Virus record (IMG/VR): IMGVR_UViG_3300032018_000010
Location: 1 to 39,055 of that record
DNA: 39,055 nucleotides
Source of the DNA: a virus
Reading direction: 5' to 3' (one strand)
Shown: positions 1-8,926 of the stretch, piece by piece
Numbering within the stretch: the first letter of the stretch is position 1
Layout of the letters: each line of letters begins with the position of its first letter
Made by a program: the position numbers and the translations under genes
Notes under the pieces: generated by a model
The model's database searches: none
Seen by the model: only the letters and a program-made list of their open reading frames with translations
Told to the model about the DNA's origin: nothing

Positions 1-720
1 GTGGCCTCAATCAGCGCGGCAGATGTAATCGCGTTGAATGCGACTTCTGTCGTGATGACCCGTGAGGCAATCGCGGCAACCGGGACAGATGCTACTAATG
101 CGGCAGTATTAACCAAGCAATGCAACGCGATTACCGCCTCTGATGGTACCAAGGGCGTTTCCCTTCCCGCAGCGGCAACCACCACCGGACCTATTTTTGT
201 GGTGAACACCGTAACCACGGCAACCCTCAAGGTTTACCCTGTTAATGGCGGAAACGACAATATCAACGGCCTGGCGGAAGATGCCGCCTTTACAATGGGG
301 CCGGGTAAGTCTGCATGGTTTACTCCTGTTTCTGCAACGCAGTGGTGGTGCGATGATTTTGCCGCCTGTACCACAACCACCGGCGAGATCAACAACGCCG
401 CCGACGTGTCGGCCAGGGTACAGACGCTTACCTCTTCCGGAGCGATTACCGCAGGAGTCCAATGCGTACAGCTTAACCATGCCAGCACTCCGGTTGTCAC
501 CACGATTGCGAACGCCGCGAACCATCAGGGGCTTTTTGTGGTCAAGGACATTTCCGCAACCGGAACCGCCGCGCACACTTTGACGCTGACCGCTGGCACG
601 TTCAACGGGATTAACAATGTTGCAACGCTTAACGCGCTGAACGAATGCCTTGTGGTGTACTTCGACAGTGCAGGCAACGGAACCATCATTGAAAATGTCG
701 GGTCTGTAGCGTTGAGTTAA
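1..720 (+). CDS. Virion structural protein, two similar beta-rich domains (5' end uncertain)
   Basis: The reading frame is open from the first base with a GTG, so this is either a real start or the inside of a longer gene. The 239 residues are rich in Thr, Ala, Val and Asn, with no charged stretches, as in beta-rich virion proteins. Two related halves are visible: about residues 35-115 (a V-x-L-P-x-A pattern, then VYPVNGG, INGLAEDAAF, a Gly-rich turn and WW) and about 150-235 (FVVKD, LTLTAG, INNVATLNAL, VVYFDSAG). On a circular map it lies just after the major capsid protein, a position often held by decoration or head-fibre proteins. That role is inferred from position and composition; I recognise no named family. 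Confidence 0.6.
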   Translation: MASISAADVIALNATSVVMTREAIAATGTDATNAAVLTKQCNAITASDGTKGVSLPAAATTTGPIFVVNTVTTATLKVYPVNGGNDNINGLAEDAAFTMGPGKSAWFTPVSATQWWCDDFAACTTTTGEINNAADVSARVQTLTSSGAITAGVQCVQLNHASTPVVTTIANAANHQGLFVVKDISATGTAAHTLTLTAGTFNGINNVATLNALNECLVVYFDSAGNGTIIENVGSVALS

Positions 721-725
721 TCATG

Positions 726-745
726 GGCGGCCCTTCGGGGCCGTC
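726..745 (+). terminator. UUCG-capped hairpin after the first structural gene
   Basis: An 8-bp GC-rich stem (GGCGGCCC with GGGCCGTC, one G-U pair) closes on a TTCG tetraloop, six bases after the stop codon at 720. Only a short T/A stretch follows, so it is a weak or partial intrinsic terminator or an mRNA-stabilising hairpin between two structural genes. Confidence 0.6.
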
Positions 746-763
746 TTATAAAAGGTAAAGGAT

Positions 764-1120
764 ATGAAAAACAACCAGACTATTTTTACCAGCGCGGCAC
801 GAACAGCGACCACCACGGCGACTATCCCTTGTCCGTCAATGGCGGGGTTGTTCTTTATCAACTGCACGGCTGCATCGTTAACGCCATCGGTGGTTTTTAC
901 CATTGCGGGGGTATCACCTAACGGAAGCGCCGAATATACCATTTTGACCTCGGCGGCTATCACCGGAACCGGGCTAACCGTCCTGCGGGTGCATCCTGAG
1001 TTCACGGCGGCTGCAAATACCGTGGCAAAGGACATTTTACCGGCGGCCATTAAGGTAACTGCCACCCATGCGGACACGGACAGCATTACCTATTCAATGG
1101 CCTTTGTGGGGGTTGACTGA
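764..1120 (+). CDS. Small beta-rich virion protein, decoration-like
   Basis: The product has 118 residues, is very rich in Thr, Ala, Ser and Ile, almost lacks Lys and Arg after the N-terminus, and ends in short alternating hydrophobic strands (YSMAFVGVD). The composition matches small capsid-decorating or fibre-base proteins and resembles the 4050-4382 product. An AAAGG-type ribosome site precedes the ATG, and the stop codon overlaps the next start (TGATG), so the two are translationally coupled. It lies in the head-proximal structural block. No catalytic motif or named family was recognised. Confidence 0.6.
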   Translation: MKNNQTIFTSAARTATTTATIPCPSMAGLFFINCTAASLTPSVVFTIAGVSPNGSAEYTILTSAAITGTGLTVLRVHPEFTAAANTVAKDILPAAIKVTATHADTDSITYSMAFVGVD

Positions 1121-1443
1121 TGCTTGAAGAGACAAGCTATTACGATGAGCAGGCAGACAAGCTAATTGTCAAGACGAGCTTCGACAATAGCGAGGCTCTC
1201 AAGGAAAACGCACAGGCGCGGGATGCCAAGCCGGAAAACTTCGGGAAATACAAAGGGGCATTGTGCCATGTAGGCTCAATCCATATGGGCGATGTGGTAC
1301 GGCTGAAAAACCTTGGCTATAACCTGCTTTCCCCGGACGTTGACGAGAAGCGCCGGGCCTTGTGTTATATCCAGACAAACGAGCCTTATCTGTTGACGGT
1401 AAATGGTACACCTTTCGCAAGGAACAGGAAAAAATGGGCCTAA
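1120..1443 (+). CDS. Hypothetical protein in the head/adaptor cluster
   Basis: This is a 107-residue mixed-charge protein with no recognised family. The N-terminal third is acidic (EETSYYDEQADK), the middle has a YKGALCHVGS segment and the C-terminus is basic (FARNRKKWA). The start overlaps the preceding stop codon and the stop overlaps the next gene's start region, so it belongs to a tightly packed structural operon. Its position between decoration-like proteins and the adaptor suggests a virion or assembly role by context only. Confidence 0.5.
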   Translation: MLEETSYYDEQADKLIVKTSFDNSEALKENAQARDAKPENFGKYKGALCHVGSIHMGDVVRLKNLGYNLLSPDVDEKRRALCYIQTNEPYLLTVNGTPFARNRKKWA

Positions 1444-1976
1444 AAGTTGCCATAATCGGGCTATCCCCGTCTACCCACGACCAAGCGCCCTGGTACGACC
1501 AGGAATGGGAAAAGTGGGGGTTGCCGTGGGATCACGCATGGCCTTTGATGGACCGTCTTTTCGAGATGCACGACATTAGGTTGCTTGAGAGCGAACACAG
1601 CAAGAGGCCGCGTGGGTATATTGATAGGCTGAAAGAGTCCTATGTCCCGCTCTACATGCAAGAAGAGTATTTCCCAAGCGCAACGCAGTACCCTTTCGAG
1701 ATTGCGCGGTATTACAACTCATCCGTCTCCTATGCCATGGCCCTTGCTATTTACGAGGGAGCGGAAGAGATAGGGCTTTGGGGAATAGACATGGCAGATG
1801 GTGAGGAATACACCTACCAGCGGGCCAATATGGAATATTTGATCGGGCGGGCGGAAGGGCAGGGTATCACGGTCCATATCCCCAAAGAGTCGCACCTTTG
1901 CCGGTTTGCCGGGGAGGGTATCAAGTTTTACAACCACAATCCGGTTTACGTTGACCGCTACGGGTGGCTTAGATGA
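1434..1976 (+). CDS. Rossmann-like protein in the structural cluster
   Basis: I chose ATG 1434 because AAGGAACAGGAA lies just upstream; the open frame extends further 5' without a better start. The 180-residue product opens with a strand-turn pattern (VAIIGLSPSTHD) like the first strand of a nucleotide-binding Rossmann fold, followed by acidic and aromatic motifs (WEKWGLPWDHAW) and a second strand (EIGLWGIDMADGEEY). Proteins of this general look occur in phage structural clusters and resemble MptE/DUF115-type folds, but I see no assigned reaction. Its stop overlaps the adaptor gene by four bases. It could modify a virion component or be a non-virion passenger gene. Confidence 0.5.
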   Translation: MGLKVAIIGLSPSTHDQAPWYDQEWEKWGLPWDHAWPLMDRLFEMHDIRLLESEHSKRPRGYIDRLKESYVPLYMQEEYFPSATQYPFEIARYYNSSVSYAMALAIYEGAEEIGLWGIDMADGEEYTYQRANMEYLIGRAEGQGITVHIPKESHLCRFAGEGIKFYNHNPVYVDRYGWLR

Positions 1977-2578
1977 ACTCTTTTACCACGATCGAAACCG
2001 CAATTGCTAACTGGTTAGACCGGTCAGACCTTGCCGGGGTAATTCCTGCGTTTATCGCCTCGGCTGAGGCGCGGATGTATCGAGACTTGCGGGTTGCCGC
2101 CATGGAAACTGCCATATCTGAGACAATTACAGCCGGGGTTGTTGCTGTCCCTGACGGATATCTCGAAATGAAACACCTGTATATTAACGGCGCGCCGGTC
2201 CAGAAGTTGCAACGAAAAACGGCAGAGTGGATTTATACAAATTATCCATCCAGGGCAGCAGATGCAAAGCCGTTATTTTTCGCCCGTGAGGCTGGTAATT
2301 TCATTTTTGGGCCATATTCGGACAGCACATACACGGTGAAAGGCGTTTACTACAAAAGATTGACGGCACTTTCTGTAAGCAACGAGACAAATTGGTTCAC
2401 CACTAATGCCCCTGATCTGATTTTGTTTGCGGCATTGGCCGAGGCAGAGCCATACCTTGGCAACGACCCGCGCTTCGTCTTGTGGCAATCGAAATATGAC
2501 ACTGTGAGGGCAGCAGTGCAGAAGCAAGACACGGCGGAAGAATTTTCTGGCTCTATCTTACAGGTGACAGCAGCATGA
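1973..2578 (+). CDS. Head-tail adaptor protein, SU10-adaptor type
   Basis: The 201 residues have the look of the SU10/P22 gp4-like adaptor that forms the first ring under the portal and joins head to short tail: an N-terminal helical segment (IETAIANWLDRSDL, then AEARMYRDLR), a middle beta segment with VPDGYLEMKHLYINGAPV and YPSRAADAKPLFFARE, and a C-terminal helical region (LILFAALAEAEPYLGNDPRFVLWQSKY). The length is usual for the family. It overlaps its upstream neighbour and the downstream nozzle gene by four bases each, which fits stoichiometric co-expression of neck components. The family call rests on motif memory and position. Confidence 0.7.
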   Translation: MNSFTTIETAIANWLDRSDLAGVIPAFIASAEARMYRDLRVAAMETAISETITAGVVAVPDGYLEMKHLYINGAPVQKLQRKTAEWIYTNYPSRAADAKPLFFAREAGNFIFGPYSDSTYTVKGVYYKRLTALSVSNETNWFTTNAPDLILFAALAEAEPYLGNDPRFVLWQSKYDTVRAAVQKQDTAEEFSGSILQVTAA

Positions 2579-4053
2579 TAAAGTTTGGCGAATATCTCCC
2601 AGACCTTCCGGCGCATGATAATCCTGGCGCAACGGTGGCAAATAACGTCATCCCGCACGGAGACAGCTATAAGCAATTTCCAGGGGTTACCGTGTACTCC
2701 GGGGCATTGGCGGCACGATGCCAGGGCGCATCATCTGGCCGCGATAATGCCGGGAATGTGTACCTGTTCTCTGGGGATGCCTCAAAGCTGTACCAGATAA
2801 GCACAACCACTTGGGGAGATGTGTCAAAGGTTGGCGGTGGGTACACATGCGCAACAGATAGCAGTTGGAACTTTACCCAATGGGGCAAGCAACTTCTTGC
2901 TACACAGGTAGGCGATCCGATCCAGACCTTTACTATGGGAACAAGCTCTGCGTTTTCTAGCCTTTCCGCCTCTGCCCCACAAGCTCGTTATATTGGAGTT
3001 GTCCGTGATTTCGTGGTGGTTGGTAACACCTACGATGTTTCCGATGGCAGTGTACCTTTTCGGGTTCGGTGGTCTGCCATTGGCGACCCGTCAGATTGGG
3101 TTGTTTCGTCAACTACACAGGCAGATTTCCAAGACCTCAACTCGTCTAACGGGTGGGTCCAGGGCATTGTTGGCGGAGAATACGGTATCATCTTTCAAGA
3201 GCGGGCGATAACCCGCATGACTTATGTTGGCAGCCCCGCAGTATTTCAGTTTGACGAGATCGAGGCGGGATATGGCACCAACGCCCCAGGCTCAATATGC
3301 AAGATCGGAACCATGACCGCCTACCTTGGGGAAGATGGCTTTTATGTGTTCGATGGGACAAGCTCAACCCCGATAAGTCACAACATGGTTTCAAAGACGT
3401 TTTACAGCGACCTTGACCAGGTGCATTTACACCGTATTTCCTCAGTAGTTGACCCGATCAATCAGGTGATTTTTTGGGCATACCCTGGGGCAAGTAATAT
3501 TAGTGGAAACCCGAACAAAGTAATCATGTTCAATTATGCGCAAAACTCACAGAAGCGATGGGCGGTGGCAGAAATAACCACGGAATTGATTGCGCGGTTG
3601 GCAATCCCAACAAGTTACACACTGGACTCCCTCGATTCCGTATCTTCTAGCCTTGATGCGCTTGAGTTTTCCCTTGATTCGAGGGTGTGGATTGACAACA
3701 CAATTTCACTTTCAGCATTCAACACGGATCACAAGCTATGTTTTTTCAATGGTACGGCCCTTGATGCCACAGTAGAAACCGGAGAGGTAGAGATTACAGA
3801 GGGGAAAAGAACGAGGCTTTCAAGAGTCCGGCCAATGATCGAAGGTGGATCAACCGTAACCATGCAGATCGGATCACGCAACGCACTGACAGAAAGTGTC
3901 ACATGGACAACGGAGGCAGCACCCAATACATCCGGTGACGTTGAGGTAAGAAGCAATGCGCGATACCACCGGGCGCGGGTGAAGGTTTCGGGCGGCTTTA
4001 CCCATGCGCAGGGCGTGAGCGTGGTTGAGTTTTCAGAGGGTGGCAAGCGATGA
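2575..4053 (+). CDS. Tail nozzle / hub protein of a short-tailed phage
   Basis: The product has 492 residues and looks beta-propeller-like, with a repeated strand-turn pattern and many aromatic-Gly motifs. The N-terminus (FGEYLPDLPAHDNPGATVANNVIP) is typical of the P22 gp10/SU10 nozzle family, which extends the tail tube below the adaptor and seals packaged DNA. Middle motifs such as WSAIGDPSDW, QDLNSSNGWVQGIVGGEYG and LGEDGFYVFDG recur in this family. The gene starts inside the adaptor stop codon, as in other podoviruses, and ends overlapping the next start. The family placement comes from motifs and synteny. Confidence 0.7.
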   Translation: MIKFGEYLPDLPAHDNPGATVANNVIPHGDSYKQFPGVTVYSGALAARCQGASSGRDNAGNVYLFSGDASKLYQISTTTWGDVSKVGGGYTCATDSSWNFTQWGKQLLATQVGDPIQTFTMGTSSAFSSLSASAPQARYIGVVRDFVVVGNTYDVSDGSVPFRVRWSAIGDPSDWVVSSTTQADFQDLNSSNGWVQGIVGGEYGIIFQERAITRMTYVGSPAVFQFDEIEAGYGTNAPGSICKIGTMTAYLGEDGFYVFDGTSSTPISHNMVSKTFYSDLDQVHLHRISSVVDPINQVIFWAYPGASNISGNPNKVIMFNYAQNSQKRWAVAEITTELIARLAIPTSYTLDSLDSVSSSLDALEFSLDSRVWIDNTISLSAFNTDHKLCFFNGTALDATVETGEVEITEGKRTRLSRVRPMIEGGSTVTMQIGSRNALTESVTWTTEAAPNTSGDVEVRSNARYHRARVKVSGGFTHAQGVSVVEFSEGGKR

Positions 4054-4382
4054 GCTTTCTTAAAGCGATAGAGACCCACACAAACCCCCTCGAATGGTGC
4101 AAGCAGCTTGCCAAGAAGATAAACGCTGTAATGGACGGAAAGACGAACAATACGGCCACAGTGACACTTACAGCGAACAGCGCAACCACAATAGTTACCT
4201 TCGCCGAGGGCCGGGTGGGGGCTGATACCGTATTGACCTTTACCCCGACAACGGCGAATGCTGCGGGGGCAATTGGTGGCTTGTATGTCTCTGGTCGTGA
4301 TGTGGCGGCAAAGACCGTGACCTTGACCCATGCGAATACAGCTACCGTTGATAGAACCTTTTCCTGCGTGCTGGTGGGGTAA
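4050..4382 (+). CDS. Small beta-rich virion protein with a helical N-terminus
   Basis: About 35 N-terminal residues (EWCKQLAKKINAVMDG) are likely helical. The rest is a compact beta domain with VTLTANSATTIVTFAEGRVG, LTFTPTTANAAGAIGGLYVS, VTLTHANTATVDRTFSCVLVG. That VTLTAN, GADTVLTFTPTTANAA, THAN, DRTF series is one I associate with small phage structural proteins beside tail adaptors, possibly capsid or tail decorations. Start and stop overlap both neighbours, so expression is coupled to the nozzle. The exact virion position is unknown. Confidence 0.6.
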   Translation: MSFLKAIETHTNPLEWCKQLAKKINAVMDGKTNNTATVTLTANSATTIVTFAEGRVGADTVLTFTPTTANAAGAIGGLYVSGRDVAAKTVTLTHANTATVDRTFSCVLVG

Positions 4383-4912
4383 TGGAAAGAATCATTCCCT
4401 ACATGGTTATTGATGGGATACCGAACATGCCGGATTCTATGCTGGCTAGTTTTTATCTGACCCTTGTTGCGGATGGGTTGGAGAAAACAGCGTTTTATGA
4501 TGGCTCTGTTCAGTGTGCCAGTGATTTTGTCCGGTTGTTCAAAAGCCCAGGACAACTCTTGTTTGTGGTTGTTCGTGAGGATGCGCCGATAATGATTAGC
4601 TGGTTGAACTCACTGGAAGGGAAAAGGGTACAGGTCCATTTCTCTATGTTCAAGCGTGGGTTTGGGCGAGACTCTTTCGAGATAGGCAGGAAGGTTGTGG
4701 AACATTACCTTTCTCTATCAGGACCGGATGGGTTTTTGTTCGATGTGGTCTACGGAGTAACGCCAACGGCGAACAAGCTGGCATGTAAATATGTGAAAAA
4801 AATAATGAATGTTTCTGCCATTGTCCCCAATTTCTGCTTCAATTTTTGGGACAAGACAACCTCAGATGGACTTTTGACCTACAAGACGAGGGCAACAAAT
4901 GAAAGTATATAA
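4382..4912 (+). CDS. Hypothetical protein in the tail cluster
   Basis: The product has 176 residues with a mixed alpha/beta pattern (QLLFVVVREDAPIMISWLNSLEGKRVQVHFSMF split over two strands, then FGRDSFEIGRKVVEHYLSL). It reads like a soluble alpha/beta fold rather than a fibre, and the segment around MISWLNSLEG hints at an acyltransferase-like layout; I cannot confirm this. It overlaps the next gene by 14 bases. A tail assembly or ejection accessory role is possible by context only. Confidence 0.5.
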   Translation: MERIIPYMVIDGIPNMPDSMLASFYLTLVADGLEKTAFYDGSVQCASDFVRLFKSPGQLLFVVVREDAPIMISWLNSLEGKRVQVHFSMFKRGFGRDSFEIGRKVVEHYLSLSGPDGFLFDVVYGVTPTANKLACKYVKKIMNVSAIVPNFCFNFWDKTTSDGLLTYKTRATNESI

Positions 4913-6137
4913 CAGCGTCACAATAGACATGGAAAGCGGGTCGGTATTATCTGAGGACAGTTACGAATATAAAGGGCCTGTTGCATTGTGCGGCGGAAAG
5001 GGTGGCGGTGGTTCAACGTCAACCCAAACAGTAACAAAATCAGACCCGTGGTCCGGCCAACAACCTTACCTTACTGATGTTTTTTCAAAGGCCCAGGGAC
5101 AATACAATACCGGAGTTCCTAGCTATTTCCCAGGCTCAACCGTAACGCCTTTTTCACCGGAAACACAGCAGGCCATGGCGATGCAATCAGCACGGGCAAC
5201 AAATGGCTCCCCCATAATGGCGGCAGGGGGCCAGCAGCTTACCGATACGCTACAGGGCGACTATCTTACCTCGAACCCGGCGTTTAGCCTGCTCAACTCT
5301 AACGCGCAAGGCGATTACCTGAACAAGAACCCGTACATCGACCAGACGGTTGACAGAGCATTGGGCAAGGTGCGAGGCAGTCTTGATAGCCAGTTTGCGC
5401 AGGGTGGCCGGTATGGATCAGGCTTGCACCAAACCGCGCTTGCCGGGGCATATGGAGACACCGCAGCCAGCATGTACGGGCAGAACTACGCAAACGAGCG
5501 ACAGAACCAGATAGGCGCAACCAATGCCATGGGCCAACTATACGGCGACGAGCGTACAAAACAGCTTCAAAGCATGATGTTTGCGCCACAGATGGCAAAC
5601 CAGGATTATGTGGACGCACAGCAACTTGCAGCGGTGGGCGGGGCAAAAGAGGGCATGTCACAAGCTAACATAAACGACCAGTTGAACCGCTGGAACTTCG
5701 ATCAGAACAAATATTCTGACGCTCTTGCCAGATATAACCAGCTTGTCCAAGGTAACTATGGAGGGTCGGGGTCTAGCACAAGCACATCCCCGACGAACAC
5801 TAACCGCACAGCATCAATGCTCGGCGGTGGTCTTTCTGGGATGATGGGCGGCGCGATGTTGGGGAGCCTTATCCCTGGCATGGGCGTTGGGGGGGTTGGG
5901 GCCGGTATTCTTCCCACCCTCGGCGGGCTGGGTGGGCTTATGCTTTCAGACCGCAGGCTCAAGAAGGACATTAAGGCCATGGGCAAGTTAGACAACGGCT
6001 TGACGGTTTACAGCTTCCGTTACAAGATGGGCGGGCCTGTAACCATGGGCGTTATGGCCGATGAAGTGAAAAAGGTAATCCCCGAAGCGGTGCAGACGGT
6101 TGGCGGCGTTGACTTTGTAAATTATGGGAGGCTCTAG
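4899..6137 (+). CDS. Ejection/tail protein with C-terminal S74-type chaperone domain
   Basis: The 412 residues fall into three parts. Residues 25-60 form a Gly-rich linker and the motif KSDPWSGQQPYLTDVF. A central region of about 200 residues is rich in Gln, Ala and Tyr with helical repeats (QGDYLTSNPAF, QGDYLNKNPYID, DSQFAQGGRYGSGLH). A Gly/Met-rich hydrophobic segment (about 305-345) is followed by LSDRRLKKDIKAMG and GVMADEVKKVIPEAV, hallmarks of the intramolecular chaperone/peptidase S74 domain. In that family the Ser before Asp-Arg-Arg is the self-cleavage nucleophile. The central part resembles podovirus internal proteins. The combination suggests a trimerising tail or ejection component that clips its C-terminus after folding. 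Confidence 0.65.
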   Translation: MKVYNSVTIDMESGSVLSEDSYEYKGPVALCGGKGGGGSTSTQTVTKSDPWSGQQPYLTDVFSKAQGQYNTGVPSYFPGSTVTPFSPETQQAMAMQSARATNGSPIMAAGGQQLTDTLQGDYLTSNPAFSLLNSNAQGDYLNKNPYIDQTVDRALGKVRGSLDSQFAQGGRYGSGLHQTALAGAYGDTAASMYGQNYANERQNQIGATNAMGQLYGDERTKQLQSMMFAPQMANQDYVDAQQLAAVGGAKEGMSQANINDQLNRWNFDQNKYSDALARYNQLVQGNYGGSGSSTSTSPTNTNRTASMLGGGLSGMMGGAMLGSLIPGMGVGGVGAGILPTLGGLGGLMLSDRRLKKDIKAMGKLDNGLTVYSFRYKMGGPVTMGVMADEVKKVIPEAVQTVGGVDFVNYGRL

Positions 6138-6138
6138 C

Positions 6139-7305
6139 ATGGCAGGATTGATGGATTTTTTACAAAGCCCAGGAGCAATGCAAATGGCGGCTTCCCTGCT
6201 TGAGTCTGGCGGGCCAAACCAGCAGCCGGTAGGGACAGGTCAGGCTTTGGGGCGCGGATTGCTTGCGTACCAGCAGGGGCAAGATATGGCCTTGCAGCGC
6301 AAGTTTCAAGAGCAGCAAATGGCTAAGATACTTGCCGATCAGGAAAGGAAGAAGCGGGAAGACGAATTTTATGCTAACACCGGGAAATATTACCAATCCC
6401 CACAGCGGCAGGCGTTGGAGCAAGCAGGCGGGATGCCGACTCAAGAAGCAGCAACGGCGATGCAAGATATGGCCCCACGGTTTGACACGCAAGCCATGTA
6501 TCAGGACATGTTGGGAGTTCCTGGGCTTGCAAAAGAGGCCATCAAGGGGCTGACCGCTACGCAAGACCCGATCAAGTTGGCAGAGGGCGATACTCTGCTT
6601 GACCCGCGCTCATATAAGCCTGTGTATCAAGCTGGCCCTAAACTGCCTTGGTATGTCCAGAAAGGCGAGGGTGGCGCACCGGTTGGCATTGATCCGTTGT
6701 TCCGTGAATTTGAACTAACAAAAGCACAGGCCGGTGCGGCAAGGACAAACACGAACATCAACATAGACAACAAGAAGCAAATGTCTGTAGTCGAGCCGTT
6801 CCTCAATAAGTTACCGGAAAATTATCAGGCGGCGGTTGGTGATAAAATGTCAATAGCCAGAATTGACCAGGCCCTTGATATTGTGAAAAAGGGCGGTGAT
6901 TCAGTGACCGGCCTTTCTGGGGCAGTAAAATCGGCAGTTGCTCCATACGCTACTGCAATAGGCATGAACACCGCCGCGATGAATGACTCACAGATTCTAC
7001 AAACCCTTCTTGACGCAAACGCCGGGAGTCTCAGGATGGAAGTTGTCGGACCTGGCCCTGTGTCGAACTATGAGCAGGGGATTTTGCAACGGGTTTCCGG
7101 GCGCAAAATGTCGGCGGCGGAAGGTGTTAAGAAAATACTCGAATATCACAGGGCTAACAAGGAAGAGAAAATCAAGTCTTTTAACAACCAGATAGGAAAG
7201 GTGTCAACTCTTCCCGGGTATAGCGATGTAACAACCCTCTACCCAAAGATTGACTATAACACCGCACCTCCTGCCGGTGGTGGGTGGGGGATAAAGAGGA
7301 AATAA
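6139..7305 (+). CDS. Putative DNA ejection / internal virion protein
   Basis: I chose ATG 6139, one base after the upstream stop codon, because GGGAGG sits six bases ahead. The 388-residue product starts with MAGLMDFLQSPGAMQMA and has a long Gln/Lys/Glu-rich helical region (about 40-110: QQGQDMALQRKFQEQQMAK, then coiled-coil-like charge). Later residues (PVSNYEQGILQRVSGRKMSAAEGVKKILEYH) resemble the C-terminal helices of phage internal proteins. The family is diverse; I rely on composition, position before another ejection-type gene and the start motif. The role would be to leave the capsid with the DNA and help form the channel across the envelope. Confidence 0.55.
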   Translation: MAGLMDFLQSPGAMQMAASLLESGGPNQQPVGTGQALGRGLLAYQQGQDMALQRKFQEQQMAKILADQERKKREDEFYANTGKYYQSPQRQALEQAGGMPTQEAATAMQDMAPRFDTQAMYQDMLGVPGLAKEAIKGLTATQDPIKLAEGDTLLDPRSYKPVYQAGPKLPWYVQKGEGGAPVGIDPLFREFELTKAQAGAARTNTNINIDNKKQMSVVEPFLNKLPENYQAAVGDKMSIARIDQALDIVKKGGDSVTGLSGAVKSAVAPYATAIGMNTAAMNDSQILQTLLDANAGSLRMEVVGPGPVSNYEQGILQRVSGRKMSAAEGVKKILEYHRANKEEKIKSFNNQIGKVSTLPGYSDVTTLYPKIDYNTAPPAGGGWGIKRK

Positions 7306-8921
7306 TGGCAACCTACGAAATCACGGCACCAGATGGGCAAGTTTTCGAGGTAACAGCTCCCGATACTGCCACACAAGAACAGGTTTTAGCTTATGCTCAA
7401 AGCAACTATTCTGCTCCTGGGAATCCTCAAGAAGAGAAAAAAAACTCAAAATGGAAAGACTTACCGGGTAACATACCGGCCAGTGCAGGTAGATGGTTGA
7501 CCAACATGGCACAGCCTATTCTGCATCCGATAGACACGGCGAGAAGCCTTGATAACCTCGTTATGGGGGTGGGTCAAAAACTAATACCAGGCGAACAGCC
7601 TCAGGAAGTGTATGCTGATGCCCTTGGCGCTGCAATTAAAGATAGGTATGGCTCTTTAGGCACGGTAAAAGAAACTGCCATTACAGACCCCGTGGGGATG
7701 CTTGCTGATGTTGCAGGCGCAACCACAGGAGTAGCAGGCTTGTTAAGGGGCGGGGCTAAAACACTCGCCGCAGTCGCGCCAAAGGCTCAAGGGCTTTCTG
7801 CATCAATGACCAGAGCCGGGGAGATTGGCGGGAAGGTCGGCAGGATGATTGACCCAACAAACCTGATTGTTCAGGCTCCTGGCGCGATAATGAAAAATGT
7901 TGTCGAGCCGGTTGTGTCACATTCTTTTGGACAAATAACGGGCGGGGGCGGGCAGGGACTACGAGAGCTTGCCAGGGCGGGGGCGCAAGGCGGAGACACC
8001 TTTGCAGATGCACAATCACATTTGCGCGGCATTGCCCCGATCCAAGAAGTAGCGGAAGACGCAAAAAGGGCCACAGGCGCGATGCGGCAAGCAAGGGGGG
8101 CAGAATATCTGGCGGGGAGAGAGGCGTTACCACTGACCTCCCCCGTTGATATTGGCACCATAGACAGGGTGATAGGTGATGTGCGAAAAACCGGGATGTT
8201 TAAATCATTTGTAAAAAATAAACCAGCAGCTGACGTGTGGGAGCAGATAAATACAACAGTTGACGATTGGAAGAATCTTGACCCAAACGAATACCACACA
8301 GTAGAGGGGCTTGACGCACTAAAGCAATCAATCGGAGAGATAAGAGATAATGCAAAATATGGCACTCCTGGCCGCCGTGTTGCTGATAGCGTATATCATG
8401 CTATCAAAGGGCAAATAGTGAAAGAAGCACCAGAATACGCAAAAGTTATGCGGGGTTATGAGGATGCCAGCAAGATTATAAAGGATGTTGAAAGCACCCT
8501 GTCGGCTAATCCTGGGGCAAATGTTGACACAACAATCAGAAAGCTGCAATCGGTAATGCGGAACAATGCGAATACCACATACGGGCGACGTGTCGATCTG
8601 GCGCAAATGCTTGAAGATGCAGGGGCTAAAAACCTCATGGCAAAACTGGCGGGGCAATCGTACAGCAGTGCGACCCCTCGTGGACTACAGGGGCTAGGCG
8701 CTTCTCTGGGTGGCGTTGCGGCCCTAGCAACTAATCCGATTTCTGTTCTTGGGCTTGGGCTTACATCTCCAAGGCTCGTAGGAGAGGCGGCTATGTATGG
8801 CGGTAGGGCGGCAGGGGCAATAAACAAAGTTGCTGGACCAGCGGTGAGTCTTCTCCCGTCACATGTCGTAGGGCAATCTTTGTTGCAAGCTGGCAGAAAT
8901 AAAAATCTTCTTGAAAGGTAA
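7305..8921 (+). CDS. Putative internal virion/ejection protein with N-terminal ITAPDG motif
   Basis: ATG 7305 shares a base with the preceding stop (TAATG). The 538-residue product begins with YEITAPDGQVFEVTAPDTAT and TQEQVLAYAQ, a short beta/helix unit that recurs at the N-termini of podovirus internal virion proteins. Most of the remainder is helical, with Ala/Gly-rich amphipathic stretches (GMLADVAGATTGVAGLLRG; GASLGGVAALATNPISVLGLG) that could insert in membranes. It is the last large gene before the fibres, consistent with an ejection complex member. I see no lytic transglycosylase motif, so cell-wall cleavage cannot be claimed. Confidence 0.6.
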   Translation: MATYEITAPDGQVFEVTAPDTATQEQVLAYAQSNYSAPGNPQEEKKNSKWKDLPGNIPASAGRWLTNMAQPILHPIDTARSLDNLVMGVGQKLIPGEQPQEVYADALGAAIKDRYGSLGTVKETAITDPVGMLADVAGATTGVAGLLRGGAKTLAAVAPKAQGLSASMTRAGEIGGKVGRMIDPTNLIVQAPGAIMKNVVEPVVSHSFGQITGGGGQGLRELARAGAQGGDTFADAQSHLRGIAPIQEVAEDAKRATGAMRQARGAEYLAGREALPLTSPVDIGTIDRVIGDVRKTGMFKSFVKNKPAADVWEQINTTVDDWKNLDPNEYHTVEGLDALKQSIGEIRDNAKYGTPGRRVADSVYHAIKGQIVKEAPEYAKVMRGYEDASKIIKDVESTLSANPGANVDTTIRKLQSVMRNNANTTYGRRVDLAQMLEDAGAKNLMAKLAGQSYSSATPRGLQGLGASLGGVAALATNPISVLGLGLTSPRLVGEAAMYGGRAAGAINKVAGPAVSLLPSHVVGQSLLQAGRNKNLLER

Positions 8922-8926
8922 GGATA

